Shown here piece by piece: positions 14,734-23,458 of a stretch of DNA of 38,257 bases; within the stretch, counting starts at the first letter, position 1; every line of letters starts with the position of its first letter. The position numbers were made by a program, and so were the translations under genes. Location: positions 550-38,806 of the forward strand of contig NZ_MRDL01000027.1 in NCBI RefSeq assembly GCF_002008365.1, written 5' to 3'. The notes under the pieces are model-generated. The model did no database searches, had not been told where the DNA came from, and worked only from the letters and a program-made list of their open reading frames with translations. This DNA is from Rhizobium leguminosarum bv. viciae USDA 2370. GTDB lineage: Bacteria; Pseudomonadota; Alphaproteobacteria; Rhizobiales; Rhizobiaceae.

Positions 14734-16890
14734 CTATTTGCTCCTGCGGCCGAACTGGAACCAGCGGCGGCGCTCGGCTTTTGTCGCGCCCTTCGGCGGC
14801 TCGGTCTGTCCCTTCGGTGCAAAGACCGCCACGCTCTGGGCATAGACGATGACCGGGTTCTCCGGCTCGTGCACCTCGAAGGCATCCGTCTCCGTCCCCG
14901 TGTCGAGAACCCTCGACCACTGCTTCAGCCCATTCACGACAGGCAGGTGCACCTCGCAATCGCCGCCGGCATTGAAGATGAGGAAGAGGTCGTCCATCGT
15001 CTCGGTGTCTGGGGCATTCACGCTCCTCGAGACATAGACCCCGAGCACCTGCAATCCGTCGTCGTTCCAGGCCCCATCGTCCATGAAACTGCCATCCGGC
15101 TTGTACCAGGCGATCTCGATGCGGCCGTCCTCGGCAGTCTCGCCGGTCAGGAACCGCTCTTGCCGCAGGACGGGATGGGCTTTGCGGAATGCGACGGCCT
15201 GCCGGCAGAAATCGAGGAAGGGGTCGTCGAGCCCCGACCAATCCGTCCAGCCGATCTCGTTATCCTGGCAATAGGCGTTGTTATTGCCGCCCTGGCTGTT
15301 GCCCACCTCGTCACCGGCAAGGATCATCGGAACGCCCTGGGAGAGCATCAGCGTCGCCATCATGTTGCGCCGCCGCCGTGCCCGAAGGCTGTTGATGTCC
15401 TCGTTATCCGTCACACCTTCGGCACCCATATTGTCCGAATGATTGTCCGAATGTCCGTCCCTGTTATCCTCGCCGTTCGCGTCATTGTGCTTGTCGTTGA
15501 AGGAAACCGTGTCCATCAGGGTGAAGCCGTCATGGGCCGACAGCAGATTGATCGATGAGGTCGCGCCGCGATCCGAGTGGTTGAACTGTACCGCCGAGCC
15601 GGTGATGCGCTGCGAGATCTCCGACACCATGCCGCCGTCGCCCTTCCAAAAGCGGCGCACGTCGTCGCGAAACTTGTCGTTCCACTCGCGGAAGGGATGG
15701 GGAAAACCGCCAACCTGATAGCCGCCATCGCCCACGTCCCAGGGCTCGGCGATCAGCTTGACACCGGCGAGGATCGGATCCTGGCGGATGGCGCCGAAGA
15801 ACAGGCCCTGCCTGTCGAATTCCATATCCTGGCGGCCGAGTGTGCTGGCAAGGTCGAAACGAAAGCCGTCGATATGCATTACGCCGACCCAATAGCGCAG
15901 GCTGTCGAGCACCATACGCATCACCATAGGATTGGCAGCATTCAGCGTATTGCCGGTGCCCGTCGTATCGAAGGTGTGACGTGGATCATCAGGGGAGAGG
16001 ATGTAATAGCTGGCATTATCCAGCCCACGGAAGGAGAGCGTCGGGCCTTTCTCGCTGCCTTCGGCGGTGTGATTGTAGACCACGTCCATGATGACTTCGA
16101 TGCCGGCGGCGTGGAACTTCTTCACCATGGTCTTGATCTCGGTGATCTTGTCGCCGGACATGTAGCGCGATTGTGGCGCGAAGAAGCCGAGCGTCTGGTA
16201 ACCCCAATAATTGCGTAGGTTGTTTTCCAGGAGATAGCGATCGTCGAGGAAATATTGGATGGGCAGAAGCTCGATCGCCGAAATGCCGAGCTTGACGAGA
16301 TGGTCGATGATCGGATCGCTGCACATGCCGAGAAAGGTGCCGCGCAGCCGGTCTGGCACCTTCGGATGCGTCATCGTCAGGCCGCGCACATGCGCCTCAT
16401 AGATGATCGTATCCGGCCAGGGACGGCGGATCGCCTCTTCACCCGCCCAATCGAAATCCGGATCCTGCACCACGCCCTTGACTGTAAAGGGCGCACTGTC
16501 GCGCTCGTCGAAGGAAAGATCGTCTTCGCCGATCTGATAACCGAACAGCGCGTCATCCCATGTCAGCTCGCCGGTGACCTGTTTGGCATAGGGGTCGAGC
16601 AGCAGCTTGTTCGCATTGAAGCGATGGCCGGCGTTGGGATCATAGGGACCGTGAGCGCGATAGCCGTAGACGGTGCCTGGTCCCACGCCGGCGATATAGC
16701 CGGACCAGATATCGCCTTCGCGCTTCGGCAGCGGCAATCGCGCCACCTCCTTCTTGCCATCAGGCGAGAAGAGGCAGAGCTCAATCTGTTCTGCATGCGC
16801 TGAGAATACCGCGAAATGAGTGCCCGAACCCGTATATTCCGCCCCGAGCTCCGGCTTGAGGAAGTCGAGTTCCGAAAATGAATAGCTCAT
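14734..16890 (-). CDS. glgX: Glycogen debranching enzyme (GlgX/isoamylase type)
   Basis: 718 residues. An N-terminal CBM48 domain (GSGTHFAVFSAHAEQIELCLF) precedes the GH13 barrel with NHTAEGSEKGPTLSFRG, HIDGFRFDLAS (nucleophile Asp346), KLIAEPWDVG (acid/base Glu382) and LSAHDGFTLMD (Asp454). It hydrolyses alpha-1,6 branches of glycogen-type glucans or trehalose-precursor maltodextrins in the cytoplasm. ATG 16890 (MSYSFSELDF) is chosen for the GAGCGGGG box and family length; the frame extends 64 codons further without support. No other glycogen gene is nearby. An exact sigma-EcfG promoter lies 33 bases upstream, so it leads a stress-induced operon with topIB and ligD. Confidence 0.94.
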   Translation of the reverse strand: MSYSFSELDFLKPELGAEYTGSGTHFAVFSAHAEQIELCLFSPDGKKEVARLPLPKREGDIWSGYIAGVGPGTVYGYRAHGPYDPNAGHRFNANKLLLDPYAKQVTGELTWDDALFGYQIGEDDLSFDERDSAPFTVKGVVQDPDFDWAGEEAIRRPWPDTIIYEAHVRGLTMTHPKVPDRLRGTFLGMCSDPIIDHLVKLGISAIELLPIQYFLDDRYLLENNLRNYWGYQTLGFFAPQSRYMSGDKITEIKTMVKKFHAAGIEVIMDVVYNHTAEGSEKGPTLSFRGLDNASYYILSPDDPRHTFDTTGTGNTLNAANPMVMRMVLDSLRYWVGVMHIDGFRFDLASTLGRQDMEFDRQGLFFGAIRQDPILAGVKLIAEPWDVGDGGYQVGGFPHPFREWNDKFRDDVRRFWKGDGGMVSEISQRITGSAVQFNHSDRGATSSINLLSAHDGFTLMDTVSFNDKHNDANGEDNRDGHSDNHSDNMGAEGVTDNEDINSLRARRRRNMMATLMLSQGVPMILAGDEVGNSQGGNNNAYCQDNEIGWTDWSGLDDPFLDFCRQAVAFRKAHPVLRQERFLTGETAEDGRIEIAWYKPDGSFMDDGAWNDDGLQVLGVYVSRSVNAPDTETMDDLFLIFNAGGDCEVHLPVVNGLKQWSRVLDTGTETDAFEVHEPENPVIVYAQSVAVFAPKGQTEPPKGATKAERRRWFQFGRRSK

Positions 16891-16922
16891 AATGCCCCGC
16901 TCGATAAAAAGACCATGCGGGA

Positions 16923-16947
16923 AACGTAACGGCGGCTCGAAAGTTCC
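16923..16947 (-). promoter_or_regulatory. Sigma-EcfG (RpoE2) promoter of the glgX-topIB-ligD operon
   Basis: On the minus strand GGAAC (16947-16943), 16 bases, CGTT (16926-16923), an exact consensus match. Transcription would start near 16917, about 27 bases before the glgX ATG. Confidence 0.78.
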
Positions 16948-16985
16948 CTTGGCTCGCAAGGGAAGATCTCTTGAGGAGGCGGAGA

Positions 16986-17780
16986 TTAAGGCATCAACTG
17001 TCCGCCATTGACCTCGATAATCTGGCCGGTGATGTAACCCGACAGCGTCGGCGAGGCGAGGAAGAGATAGGCCCCGACGCAATCCTCCGATGTGCCGACG
17101 AAGCCCATCGGGATCGATTTGCGCTGCAGCTCCATCTGCTCGTCATTGGTATAACGCTCGTGGAAGGGTGTCGCGATAACGCCCGGCGCCACCGCGTTGA
17201 CGCGGATCCTGTCGGCGACGAATTCCTTGGCATGGCCGCGGGTGATCGTCGAGACGAAGCCCTTGGACGCCGCATAAAGGATCGCACCATTGCCGCCGCC
17301 ATTGCGCGCGGCGATCGAGGTGGTGTTGATGATGAAGCCGCCCTGCTTTTTCAGCCAGGGATGCGCCGCACGCGTTGCCGCCAGCACCGAGCGGGCGTTG
17401 AGGTCCATGACCGCGGCATAATGCGCGTCGGTATATTCCGAAGTCGGCTTGCGCCCGAGCATGCCGCCGGCATTGTTGATGAGCCCGTCGAGATGACCGA
17501 AGGTCTTCGCCGTCTCCTCGACGACACGCTCGGTCTCGCCTTCCCTCGACACGTCGCCCTGGATCAGATGCACCGTGCCGCCGGCAGCCCGGATCTCGCC
17601 TGCAAGCTTCTCCGCCGGTTCGCGGCTGGCATTGTAATGCACACCAACCTTGGCCCCCTGCGCGGCAAAGGCGCGGGCGAGTGCCGCACCGATCCCGGTC
17701 GAGGCGCCGGTGATCAGCACGGCCTTGCCGGACAGGTCCGGCAGCTTGATGGATGCGAGCGATTGCGCAAGTTCGACCAT
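16986..17780 (-). CDS. Short-chain dehydrogenase/reductase
   Basis: 264 residues with the classical SDR marks: TGASTGIG for the dinucleotide (about residues 24-31), NNAGG, catalytic Ser in NTTSIAA, YAASK with catalytic Tyr and Lys, and VNAVAPGVIATPF. The C-terminus GYITGQIIEVNGGQLMP is typical. It probably oxidises or reduces a sugar, sugar alcohol or 3-oxoacyl substrate with NAD(P); the substrate cannot be read from sequence. ATG 17780 has GGGAGG 11 bases upstream; the ATG at 17813 would add 11 residues with a poorer site. It lies 95 bases upstream of glgX in the same direction, but the sigma-EcfG promoter between them suggests separate control. Confidence 0.9.
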   Translation of the reverse strand: MVELAQSLASIKLPDLSGKAVLITGASTGIGAALARAFAAQGAKVGVHYNASREPAEKLAGEIRAAGGTVHLIQGDVSREGETERVVEETAKTFGHLDGLINNAGGMLGRKPTSEYTDAHYAAVMDLNARSVLAATRAAHPWLKKQGGFIINTTSIAARNGGGNGAILYAASKGFVSTITRGHAKEFVADRIRVNAVAPGVIATPFHERYTNDEQMELQRKSIPMGFVGTSEDCVGAYLFLASPTLSGYITGQIIEVNGGQLMP

Positions 17781-17977
17781 GGCGACGATAGCCTCCCGAA
17801 AAACCAAGGACATAGGTGATGAAACGAATAGGAGAAGTATCTAGGGGAAATCGACGAAGGGCAATGCACGAAAGAGCGAGATTGCATCGCCATAGAAGCG
17901 CTACGCGGTTTTCATGCAAGCGGCCATCGTCACCGACGGCCGCCTGAGATTGCGTGCGAGCACCGAAAGGGGTCTCG

Positions 17978-19192
17978 CTACGGAGCCACGCCAAAGGCCG
18001 GCTGTGGTTTTTGGCCGGCAAGAGGCGGGAATGCCAGCGCTATTGCCGCAGCCCCCAACCCGACCATTGCGGAGCCAATGAACAGCCAGGAATAATTGCC
18101 GAAAGTGTCGAATATCCAGCCGCCGATCAGAGGGCCGAAGGCCATGCCGAGGCTGGAGAGCATCGTTGCAGCACCGAAGACGGTGCCGATGATGCGCGGC
18201 CCGAAATATTCCCGCGCCAACACGGCATAGAGCGGCATCACACCGCCATAGGCGCTGCCGAAGACGATGGCGAGCGCATAGAATTCGCCGAGCTGGCTGA
18301 CCAAGAGATAGGTGGCAAGTGCTGCCGCCTGCACCAGCAGCCCGGCGACCAGCACCGGCTTCACCCCGATCCTGTCGGCAAGGCTGCCATAGAGCAGCCG
18401 GCCGCCCAGTCCCGCCAGGCCCTCGACGCTGTAGATGCTGACGGCCGCCATAGGTGCTACGCCGCAGATCGTCGCATAGTTGACCATGTGGAAGATCGGC
18501 CCGGAATGCGCTGCGCAGCAGGCTGAGAAGGTCAGGCCAAGCACGATGAATTGCGGCGATCGAAATACTTTCGACAGCTGCGGCGGGGCGCCGTCGGCTG
18601 CGAACTCGGTTCCGGTATCGGCGGTCTCGGCAGGCGGGCGCCTGACGAGAAGCGCGGCCGGCACCAGCAGCACCCAGGCTGCGACGCCGATGATCAACAT
18701 GGCCGGCCGCCATTCATAGGCTGAGATCAGCCAGCGCGCGAAGGGTGAGATCGTCATCGGCGCGACGCCCATGCCGGCGGAGACGAGTGACACCGCAAGC
18801 CCGCGGTTTTCGTCGAACCAGGCGGTCGTCGCCGCGATCATCGGCGCGAAAAACGTGCTGGCGGCCAATCCGACGAGGATACCGTAGGTCAGCTGGAACT
18901 GCAGCAGCGTCTCGGCGCGGCTCGCGAGGACCAGCGCCAGGCCGAGCAGCACCGACCCGATCAGCACGACGACGCGGGGGCCGAAGCGATCGCTTGCCGC
19001 ACCCCAGAAGAATCCGCCGAAGCCCATGACGATGAAGTTCAGCGTCATCGCACTCGCTATGCCGACATGCGACCAGCCGGTCGCCGTTGCAATCGGCTCC
19101 TGGAAAATCGCCAGCGAGAACATCGAGCCGAGCGCAACGCATGTCATCAAAGCGCCCACAGCGACGATGACCCAACGATAGGAAACACTCAT
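17978..19192 (-). CDS. MFS transporter (OFA/monocarboxylate type)
   Basis: 404 residues with about 12 membrane segments in two halves separated by a loop near residue 195-220. The loop-2 motif GFFWGAASDRFGPR and its counterpart GRLLYGSLADRIGVKP identify the major facilitator superfamily. The first helix (RWVIVAVGALMTCVALGSMFSLAIF) and overall pattern resemble oxalate/formate or monocarboxylate transporters, so an organic acid is a plausible substrate (inference). ATG 19192 has GGAGG 10 bases upstream; the frame extends 37 codons further without support. The SDR gene follows 197 bases downstream on the same strand. Confidence 0.9.
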   Translation of the reverse strand: MSVSYRWVIVAVGALMTCVALGSMFSLAIFQEPIATATGWSHVGIASAMTLNFIVMGFGGFFWGAASDRFGPRVVVLIGSVLLGLALVLASRAETLLQFQLTYGILVGLAASTFFAPMIAATTAWFDENRGLAVSLVSAGMGVAPMTISPFARWLISAYEWRPAMLIIGVAAWVLLVPAALLVRRPPAETADTGTEFAADGAPPQLSKVFRSPQFIVLGLTFSACCAAHSGPIFHMVNYATICGVAPMAAVSIYSVEGLAGLGGRLLYGSLADRIGVKPVLVAGLLVQAAALATYLLVSQLGEFYALAIVFGSAYGGVMPLYAVLAREYFGPRIIGTVFGAATMLSSLGMAFGPLIGGWIFDTFGNYSWLFIGSAMVGLGAAAIALAFPPLAGQKPQPAFGVAP

Positions 19193-19324
19193 GGCTTCAT
19201 AACCTCCATGCCGACAGAGTGATCGCGACGCATGCGGCAAGCCTGCCACATTTCGCGCCTGCAATCCAAAGACGTTTGAACCGCTGCGAATTCGACAGCG
19301 CACTCACATCTTTTTTCGTCGCAC

Positions 19325-19807
19325 TTAGAGGGTACGAAACATCACCAATGCGTCGAGATAGCCCTGCGTAGGGTGAAGGAACACGCCAGGAAGCCGGCCG
19401 ACAATATCGAAGCCGAGAGACTGCCACAGCGCGACGGCGCGTTCATTGCTGCTAACGACGAAATTGAACTGCATCGCCCGAAAGCCCCGCAAGCGGGCAT
19501 GTTCCAGGGAATGCTCATGCATCAAGCGGGCGACGCCCCGGCCGCTCGCGGCAGCGTCGGTCATGTAGCCGCAGTTGCAGACATGCCGGCCGCCGCCTGC
19601 CTGATTGGCCTTGATGTAATAGGTGCCGAGGATCACGCCATTCTCTTCGGCGACGAAGGTCTCGCGGTCCGGTCCCATCCAGTAGGCGAGCGCATCGGCC
19701 TCAGTCAGATCGCGATCGAGCGCATAGGTTTCGCCGGCGCGGATGGTCGGACCGATGATCCTCCAGATGGCGCCTTGATCGTTCTTGTCTGCGGGTCGGA
19801 TCAGCAT
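19325..19807 (-). CDS. GNAT family N-acetyltransferase
   Basis: 160 residues with a complete GNAT fold: IRPADKNDQGAIWRII at the start, YYIKANQAG on strand 4, the acetyl-CoA loop ASGRGVARLMHEH (R/Q-x-x-G-x-A type) and SSNERAVALWQSLGFDIVG. It transfers an acetyl group from acetyl-CoA to an unknown amine. It is 76 bases downstream of pcaF in the same direction, so read-through from the pca operon is possible, but no functional link is evident. Confidence 0.88.
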   Translation of the reverse strand: MLIRPADKNDQGAIWRIIGPTIRAGETYALDRDLTEADALAYWMGPDRETFVAEENGVILGTYYIKANQAGGGRHVCNCGYMTDAAASGRGVARLMHEHSLEHARLRGFRAMQFNFVVSSNERAVALWQSLGFDIVGRLPGVFLHPTQGYLDALVMFRTL

Positions 19808-19883
19808 GCCCGATCTCTAACGAAACCGGGCGCCGCGCGCAACGGGTCGGCAGCCTCCGGCAAAAGCTGGAAGCGTCCCGACC

Positions 19884-21089
19884 TCAAACTCTTTCAAGGG
19901 CGATCGCGATCCCCTGCCCGACGCCGATGCACATGGTCGACAGCGAATATTTTCCGCCGGTCTGCAGAAGCTCGAGCGCTGCCGTGCCGGTGATGCGTGC
20001 GCCCGACATGCCAAGAGGATGGCCGAGTGCGATCGCGCCGCCATTGCGGTTCACCCGCGCGTCATCATCGGCAATCCCGAGCGCGCGCAGCACCGCCAGT
20101 CCCTGGCTGGCGAAGGCCTCGTTGAGTTCGATCACATCGAACTGCTCCGCGGTCATGCCGAGCCGTGCCATCAGCTTGCGCGAGGCCGGGATCGGCCCGA
20201 CACCCATCACCCTTGGCGGAACTGCGGCGGCCGCGCCGCCGAGGATGCGCGCAATCGGCGTCAGGCCGTATTTCCGTCCCGCCGCTTCGGAAGCGATGAT
20301 TAGCGCCGCCGCCCCATCATTGACGCCGGAGGCATTGCCAGCCGTCACCGTGCCGCCCTCCTTTTTGAACGGCGTGGCGAGTTTCGCCAGCGTTTCGATC
20401 GTCGTCACGCGCGGATGCTCGTCCTTGTCGACGACAACAGAATCGCCCTTGCGCTGCGGGATGGTCACCGGGGTGATCTCCTTCGCCAACCGTCCGTTCG
20501 CCTGGGCGGCAGCCGCCTTCGCCTGGCTTCGCACCGCGAATGCATCCTGATCCTCGCGGCTGACATGATAGTCCGCGGCGACGTTCTCACCCGTCTCCGG
20601 CATCGAATCGACGCCATATTGCTTCTTCATCAGCGGGTTGACGAAGCGCCAGCCGATCGTGGTGTCGTGGATTTCGGCGGCCCGTGAAAAGGCCGTCTCG
20701 GCCTTCGGCATGACGAAGGGCGCGCGCGACATGCTCTCGACGCCGCCAGCAATCATCAGCTCGGCCTCGCCAGAGCGGATGGCGCGCGCCGCCGTGATCA
20801 CCGCATCCATGCCGGAGCCGCAGAGCCGGTTGATCGTCGTGCCCGGAACCGCAATCGGCAGGCCGGCGAGCAACGCCGACATGCGCGCGACATTGCGGTT
20901 ATCCTCGCCCGCCTGGTTGGCGCAGCCGAAGATGACGTCGTCGACGGCCTCCCAATCGACGGCACCGTTTCGTCCCATCAATGCCTTCAGCGGGATCGCA
21001 CCGAGGTCGTCAGCGCGCACCTGGGACAGCGAGCCGGCGAAGCGGCCGATCGGCGTTCTGACATAGTCGCAGATAAAGGCTTCGGTCAT
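19884..21089 (-). CDS. pcaF: Beta-ketoadipyl-CoA thiolase
   Basis: 401 residues, a full thiolase. Nucleophile Cys90 lies in NRLCGSGMDA, His357 in GHPLGMSGAR and Cys387 in CIGVGQG, with NEAFA before them. The N-terminus (EAFICDYVRTPIGRFAGSL) and the pcaIJ neighbours identify it as PcaF, which splits 3-oxoadipyl-CoA with CoA into succinyl-CoA and acetyl-CoA, the last step of the beta-ketoadipate pathway. It starts 9 bases after the pcaJ stop and belongs to the pcaIJF operon. Confidence 0.95.
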   Translation of the reverse strand: MTEAFICDYVRTPIGRFAGSLSQVRADDLGAIPLKALMGRNGAVDWEAVDDVIFGCANQAGEDNRNVARMSALLAGLPIAVPGTTINRLCGSGMDAVITAARAIRSGEAELMIAGGVESMSRAPFVMPKAETAFSRAAEIHDTTIGWRFVNPLMKKQYGVDSMPETGENVAADYHVSREDQDAFAVRSQAKAAAAQANGRLAKEITPVTIPQRKGDSVVVDKDEHPRVTTIETLAKLATPFKKEGGTVTAGNASGVNDGAAALIIASEAAGRKYGLTPIARILGGAAAAVPPRVMGVGPIPASRKLMARLGMTAEQFDVIELNEAFASQGLAVLRALGIADDDARVNRNGGAIALGHPLGMSGARITGTAALELLQTGGKYSLSTMCIGVGQGIAIALERV

Positions 21090-21098
21090 GGCTTTTCC

Positions 21099-21788
21099 TC
21101 AGAGTTTGGGCACGACGAGGTCGCCGACCGGGCCCTCGACGTGCAGAGGCGCGCCGGTCATCGCCTGTAATTCCTCTTGCGACATCGCGGCCAGCTTCTC
21201 GCGCAGGACGAAGCGTCCCTTCACAATGTCGATGACGGCGTGGCTGGTATAGACGCGGGTGATGCAGGCGACGCCGGTCAGCGGGAAGGTGCATTTCCCC
21301 ACCAGCTTCGGCTCGCCTGTTTTGGTGACGTGTTCGGTGATGACGCAGACCTGCTTGGCACCATGCACGAGGTCCATGGCGCCGCCGACGGCCGGCACGC
21401 CTTTGCTGCCGACCCGCCAGTTGGCGAGGTCGCCGCTCTGGGCGACCTGATAGGCGCCGAGGATCGCAACGTCGAGATGGCCGCCGCGCACCATGGCGAA
21501 GCTATCGGCGTGATGGAAGAAGGCGGCACCCGGCTTCAGCGTCACCGCCTTCTTGCCGGCGTTGATCAGGTCCCAGTCTTCCTCGCCTGCCGCCGGCGGC
21601 TCGCCGAAATTCAGGATGCCGTTTTCGGTGTGGAAGATCGCCTGACGGCCGGGCGGCTGATAGCGGGCGACCATTTCGGGAAAGCCGATGCCGAGGTTCA
21701 CATAGGCGCCATCGGCGATATCCTGCGCGGCGCGCCAGGCGATCTGCGCATTGGAAAGTTTGATGTCTTCACGAGTGTCGATGGTCAT
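21099..21788 (-). CDS. pcaJ: 3-oxoadipate CoA-transferase, beta subunit
   Basis: 229 residues of CoA-transferase subunit B. NLGIGFPEMVARY is the nucleotide/CoA loop and HTENGILNFGEPP carries the active-site Glu of the ENG motif. GGHLDVAILGAYQV and VITEHVTKTGEPKLV are also family segments. With PcaI it moves CoA from succinyl-CoA to 3-oxoadipate. Its ATG overlaps the pcaI stop by 4 bases (ATGA), which ties translation of the two subunits together. Confidence 0.95.
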   Translation of the reverse strand: MTIDTREDIKLSNAQIAWRAAQDIADGAYVNLGIGFPEMVARYQPPGRQAIFHTENGILNFGEPPAAGEEDWDLINAGKKAVTLKPGAAFFHHADSFAMVRGGHLDVAILGAYQVAQSGDLANWRVGSKGVPAVGGAMDLVHGAKQVCVITEHVTKTGEPKLVGKCTFPLTGVACITRVYTSHAVIDIVKGRFVLREKLAAMSQEELQAMTGAPLHVEGPVGDLVVPKL

Positions 21789-22492
21789 ACGTAGGCCACT
21801 CCGGCTCGAATGAGCTCTTCTTCCTGCTGGGGACTGGGGACGGCGACAACGCGGTCGACGAAGATGCCTGGTGTCACCACATGCTCGGGATCGATGCCGC
21901 CGGCCGGAACGATGGATGAGACCTGGACGATGGTCTTCGCCGCGGCCATGCACATCAGCGGATTGAAGTTGCGGCCGGCCTTGTTGTAGGTGAGGTTGCC
22001 CTGGATATCGCCGATCTCGGCCTTCACGATCGCGAAGTCGGCCTTCAGCCAGCGCTCCTGCACGTAATGGCGGCCATCGAATTCGGCGATGACCTTACCG
22101 TTGGCCAGTTCGGTGCCGTAGGCCGTCGGCGTATAAAAGGCCGGGATGCCGGCTCCGCCGGCGCGGATGCGCTCGGCAAGCGTTCCCTGCGGCACCAGCT
22201 CGAGCTCGATTTCGCCGGCCAGATATTTATCGGTGAAGGCGCGCGGATCCGACGACCGCGGGAATGAACAGATCATCTTCCGCACCATGCCGGCATCGAT
22301 CATCGCCGCGATACCGATGCGCCCGTTGCCGGCATTGTTGTTGATCACGGTGAGTCCCTTGGAACCCTTGTCGATCAAGGCATGGATAAGCTCGATCGGC
22401 GCGCCCGAGCCACCAAAACCACCGATCATGACGGTCGCGCCATCACCGATCTCTGAGACGGCTTCCGCCGTGCTCCCGACTGTCTTGTCCAT
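21785..22492 (-). CDS. pcaI: 3-oxoadipate CoA-transferase, alpha subunit
   Basis: 235 residues of CoA-transferase subunit A. MIGGFGGSGAPIELI is the conserved CoA-binding Gly loop; VINNNAGNG, CSFPRS and the PQGTLAERIRAGGAGIPAFY segment are also typical. ATG 22492 (MDKTVGSTAEAV) has an AGGAGA site just upstream and matches the family start; the long upstream extension of the frame is not coding. First gene of pcaIJF, divergent from pcaR, with a palindromic operator in between. Confidence 0.95.
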   Translation of the reverse strand: MDKTVGSTAEAVSEIGDGATVMIGGFGGSGAPIELIHALIDKGSKGLTVINNNAGNGRIGIAAMIDAGMVRKMICSFPRSSDPRAFTDKYLAGEIELELVPQGTLAERIRAGGAGIPAFYTPTAYGTELANGKVIAEFDGRHYVQERWLKADFAIVKAEIGDIQGNLTYNKAGRNFNPLMCMAAAKTIVQVSSIVPAGGIDPEHVVTPGIFVDRVVAVPSPQQEEELIRAGVAYV

Positions 22493-22581
22493 GCGGGATC
22501 TCTCCTTGGCTATGCGATCGGGAACTCTCCATCCCGTCCTCTGGCGTAGACATAAAGGGCGGCGGGCCAAGCGGCAATGTA

Positions 22582-22620
22582 TTTGTGCGCTATTTGACAT
22601 TTGTTCATATATCGCACAAA
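22582..22620. promoter_or_regulatory. Probable PcaR operator between pcaI and pcaR
   Basis: TTTGTGCG (22582-22589) and CGCACAAA (22613-22620) form a perfect inverted repeat. The right part, GTTCATATATCGCACAA (22603-22619), has the same ends as the GTTC-N6-CGCAC site known for PcaR/PobR-type IclR regulators in pseudomonads. The left half reads similarly on the minus strand (GTCAAATAGCGCACAAA), so two opposed sites may serve both promoters. Confidence 0.65.
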
Positions 22621-22648
22621 GTAAATGAATCCATTGGAGACTGGACCC

Positions 22649-23407
22649 ATGCGCGAAACGGATTTCGTCAGCGGCTTTGCCCGCGGCCTGAAGGTCATCG
22701 AAGCGTTCGGTGAAACGCGGCAGCGGCTTTCCATTGCCGAGGCCGCCAAGCTGACGGAGCTTGACCGCGCCACCGTGCGTCGCTCGCTGCTCACGCTCGC
22801 CGAACTCGGTTATGCCGATTATGACGGCAAGTTCTTCACGCTGACGCCGAAGATCCTGCGCCTTGGCCATGCCTATCTCTCAGCGACGCCGCTGCCGGCG
22901 CTGCTGCAGCCACATCTCGATCTTCTCTCGGAAAAGGCCGGCCAGAGCGCCTCGGCTTCGGTGCTCGACGGCACCGACATCGTCTATATCGCCCGCGCCT
23001 CGCAGCGCCGCGTCATGTCGATCAATCTCACCCCCGGCAGCCGCCTGCCCGCCTACTGCGCCTCGATGGGGCGCGTGCTGCTCGCAGCCCTTACCGAGAG
23101 CGAGGCCCGCGCGATCCTGGCCCGCAGCGAGCTGAAACAAAACACTGCAAATACCAGAACCGATCCGGATGAACTGATCGCCGAATTCCGCCGTGTCCGC
23201 ACCGAGGGTTATGCCATTATCGATCAGGAGCTGGAGATCGGCCTCTGCTCCATTGCCGTGCCCATCGACAACGATCGTGGCGAAACGGTCGCGGCGATCA
23301 ATATCGGCGCGCCGGCCGCCCTCGTCCCGGCGGCGGAGATGAAGGAGCGCTATCTGCCGCTGCTGAAGGAAACGCAGGCGGCATTGCGGCCGCTGCTGCG
23401 GCGGTGA
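22649..23407 (+). CDS. pcaR: IclR-family regulator of the pca operon
   Basis: 252 residues. A winged helix at about residues 8-70 (IAEAAKLTELDRATVRRSLLTL) is followed by the IclR effector domain (about 80-250), with SASVLDGTDIVYIAR and AYCASMGRVLLAAL. The position and divergence from pcaIJF identify it as PcaR, which in relatives senses beta-ketoadipate and activates pca genes. GGAG lies 8 bases before ATG 22649, which also matches the usual MRETDFV start; ATG 22625 is an upstream alternative. It likely also controls itself through the shared operator. Confidence 0.9.
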   Translation: MRETDFVSGFARGLKVIEAFGETRQRLSIAEAAKLTELDRATVRRSLLTLAELGYADYDGKFFTLTPKILRLGHAYLSATPLPALLQPHLDLLSEKAGQSASASVLDGTDIVYIARASQRRVMSINLTPGSRLPAYCASMGRVLLAALTESEARAILARSELKQNTANTRTDPDELIAEFRRVRTEGYAIIDQELEIGLCSIAVPIDNDRGETVAAINIGAPAALVPAAEMKERYLPLLKETQAALRPLLRR

Positions 23408-23426
23408 CGGCCTGAAGGGAAAGCGA

Positions 23427-23444
23427 CCCCGGCCAGCGCCGGGG
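23427..23444. terminator. Hairpin between convergent pcaR and phosphoesterase genes
   Basis: CCCCGGC (23427-23433), loop CAGC, GCCGGGG (23438-23444), placed in the 51-base gap between two converging genes. No T run; probably a shared transcript end. Confidence 0.5.
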
Positions 23445-23458
23445 CGGCTCATAATCGG

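Noticed and set aside
13718..15241. A longer start for topoisomerase IB (507 codons)
   Set aside because: The first 170 residues overlap glgX in another frame and look like random Arg-rich sequence; ATG 14725 gives the family length.
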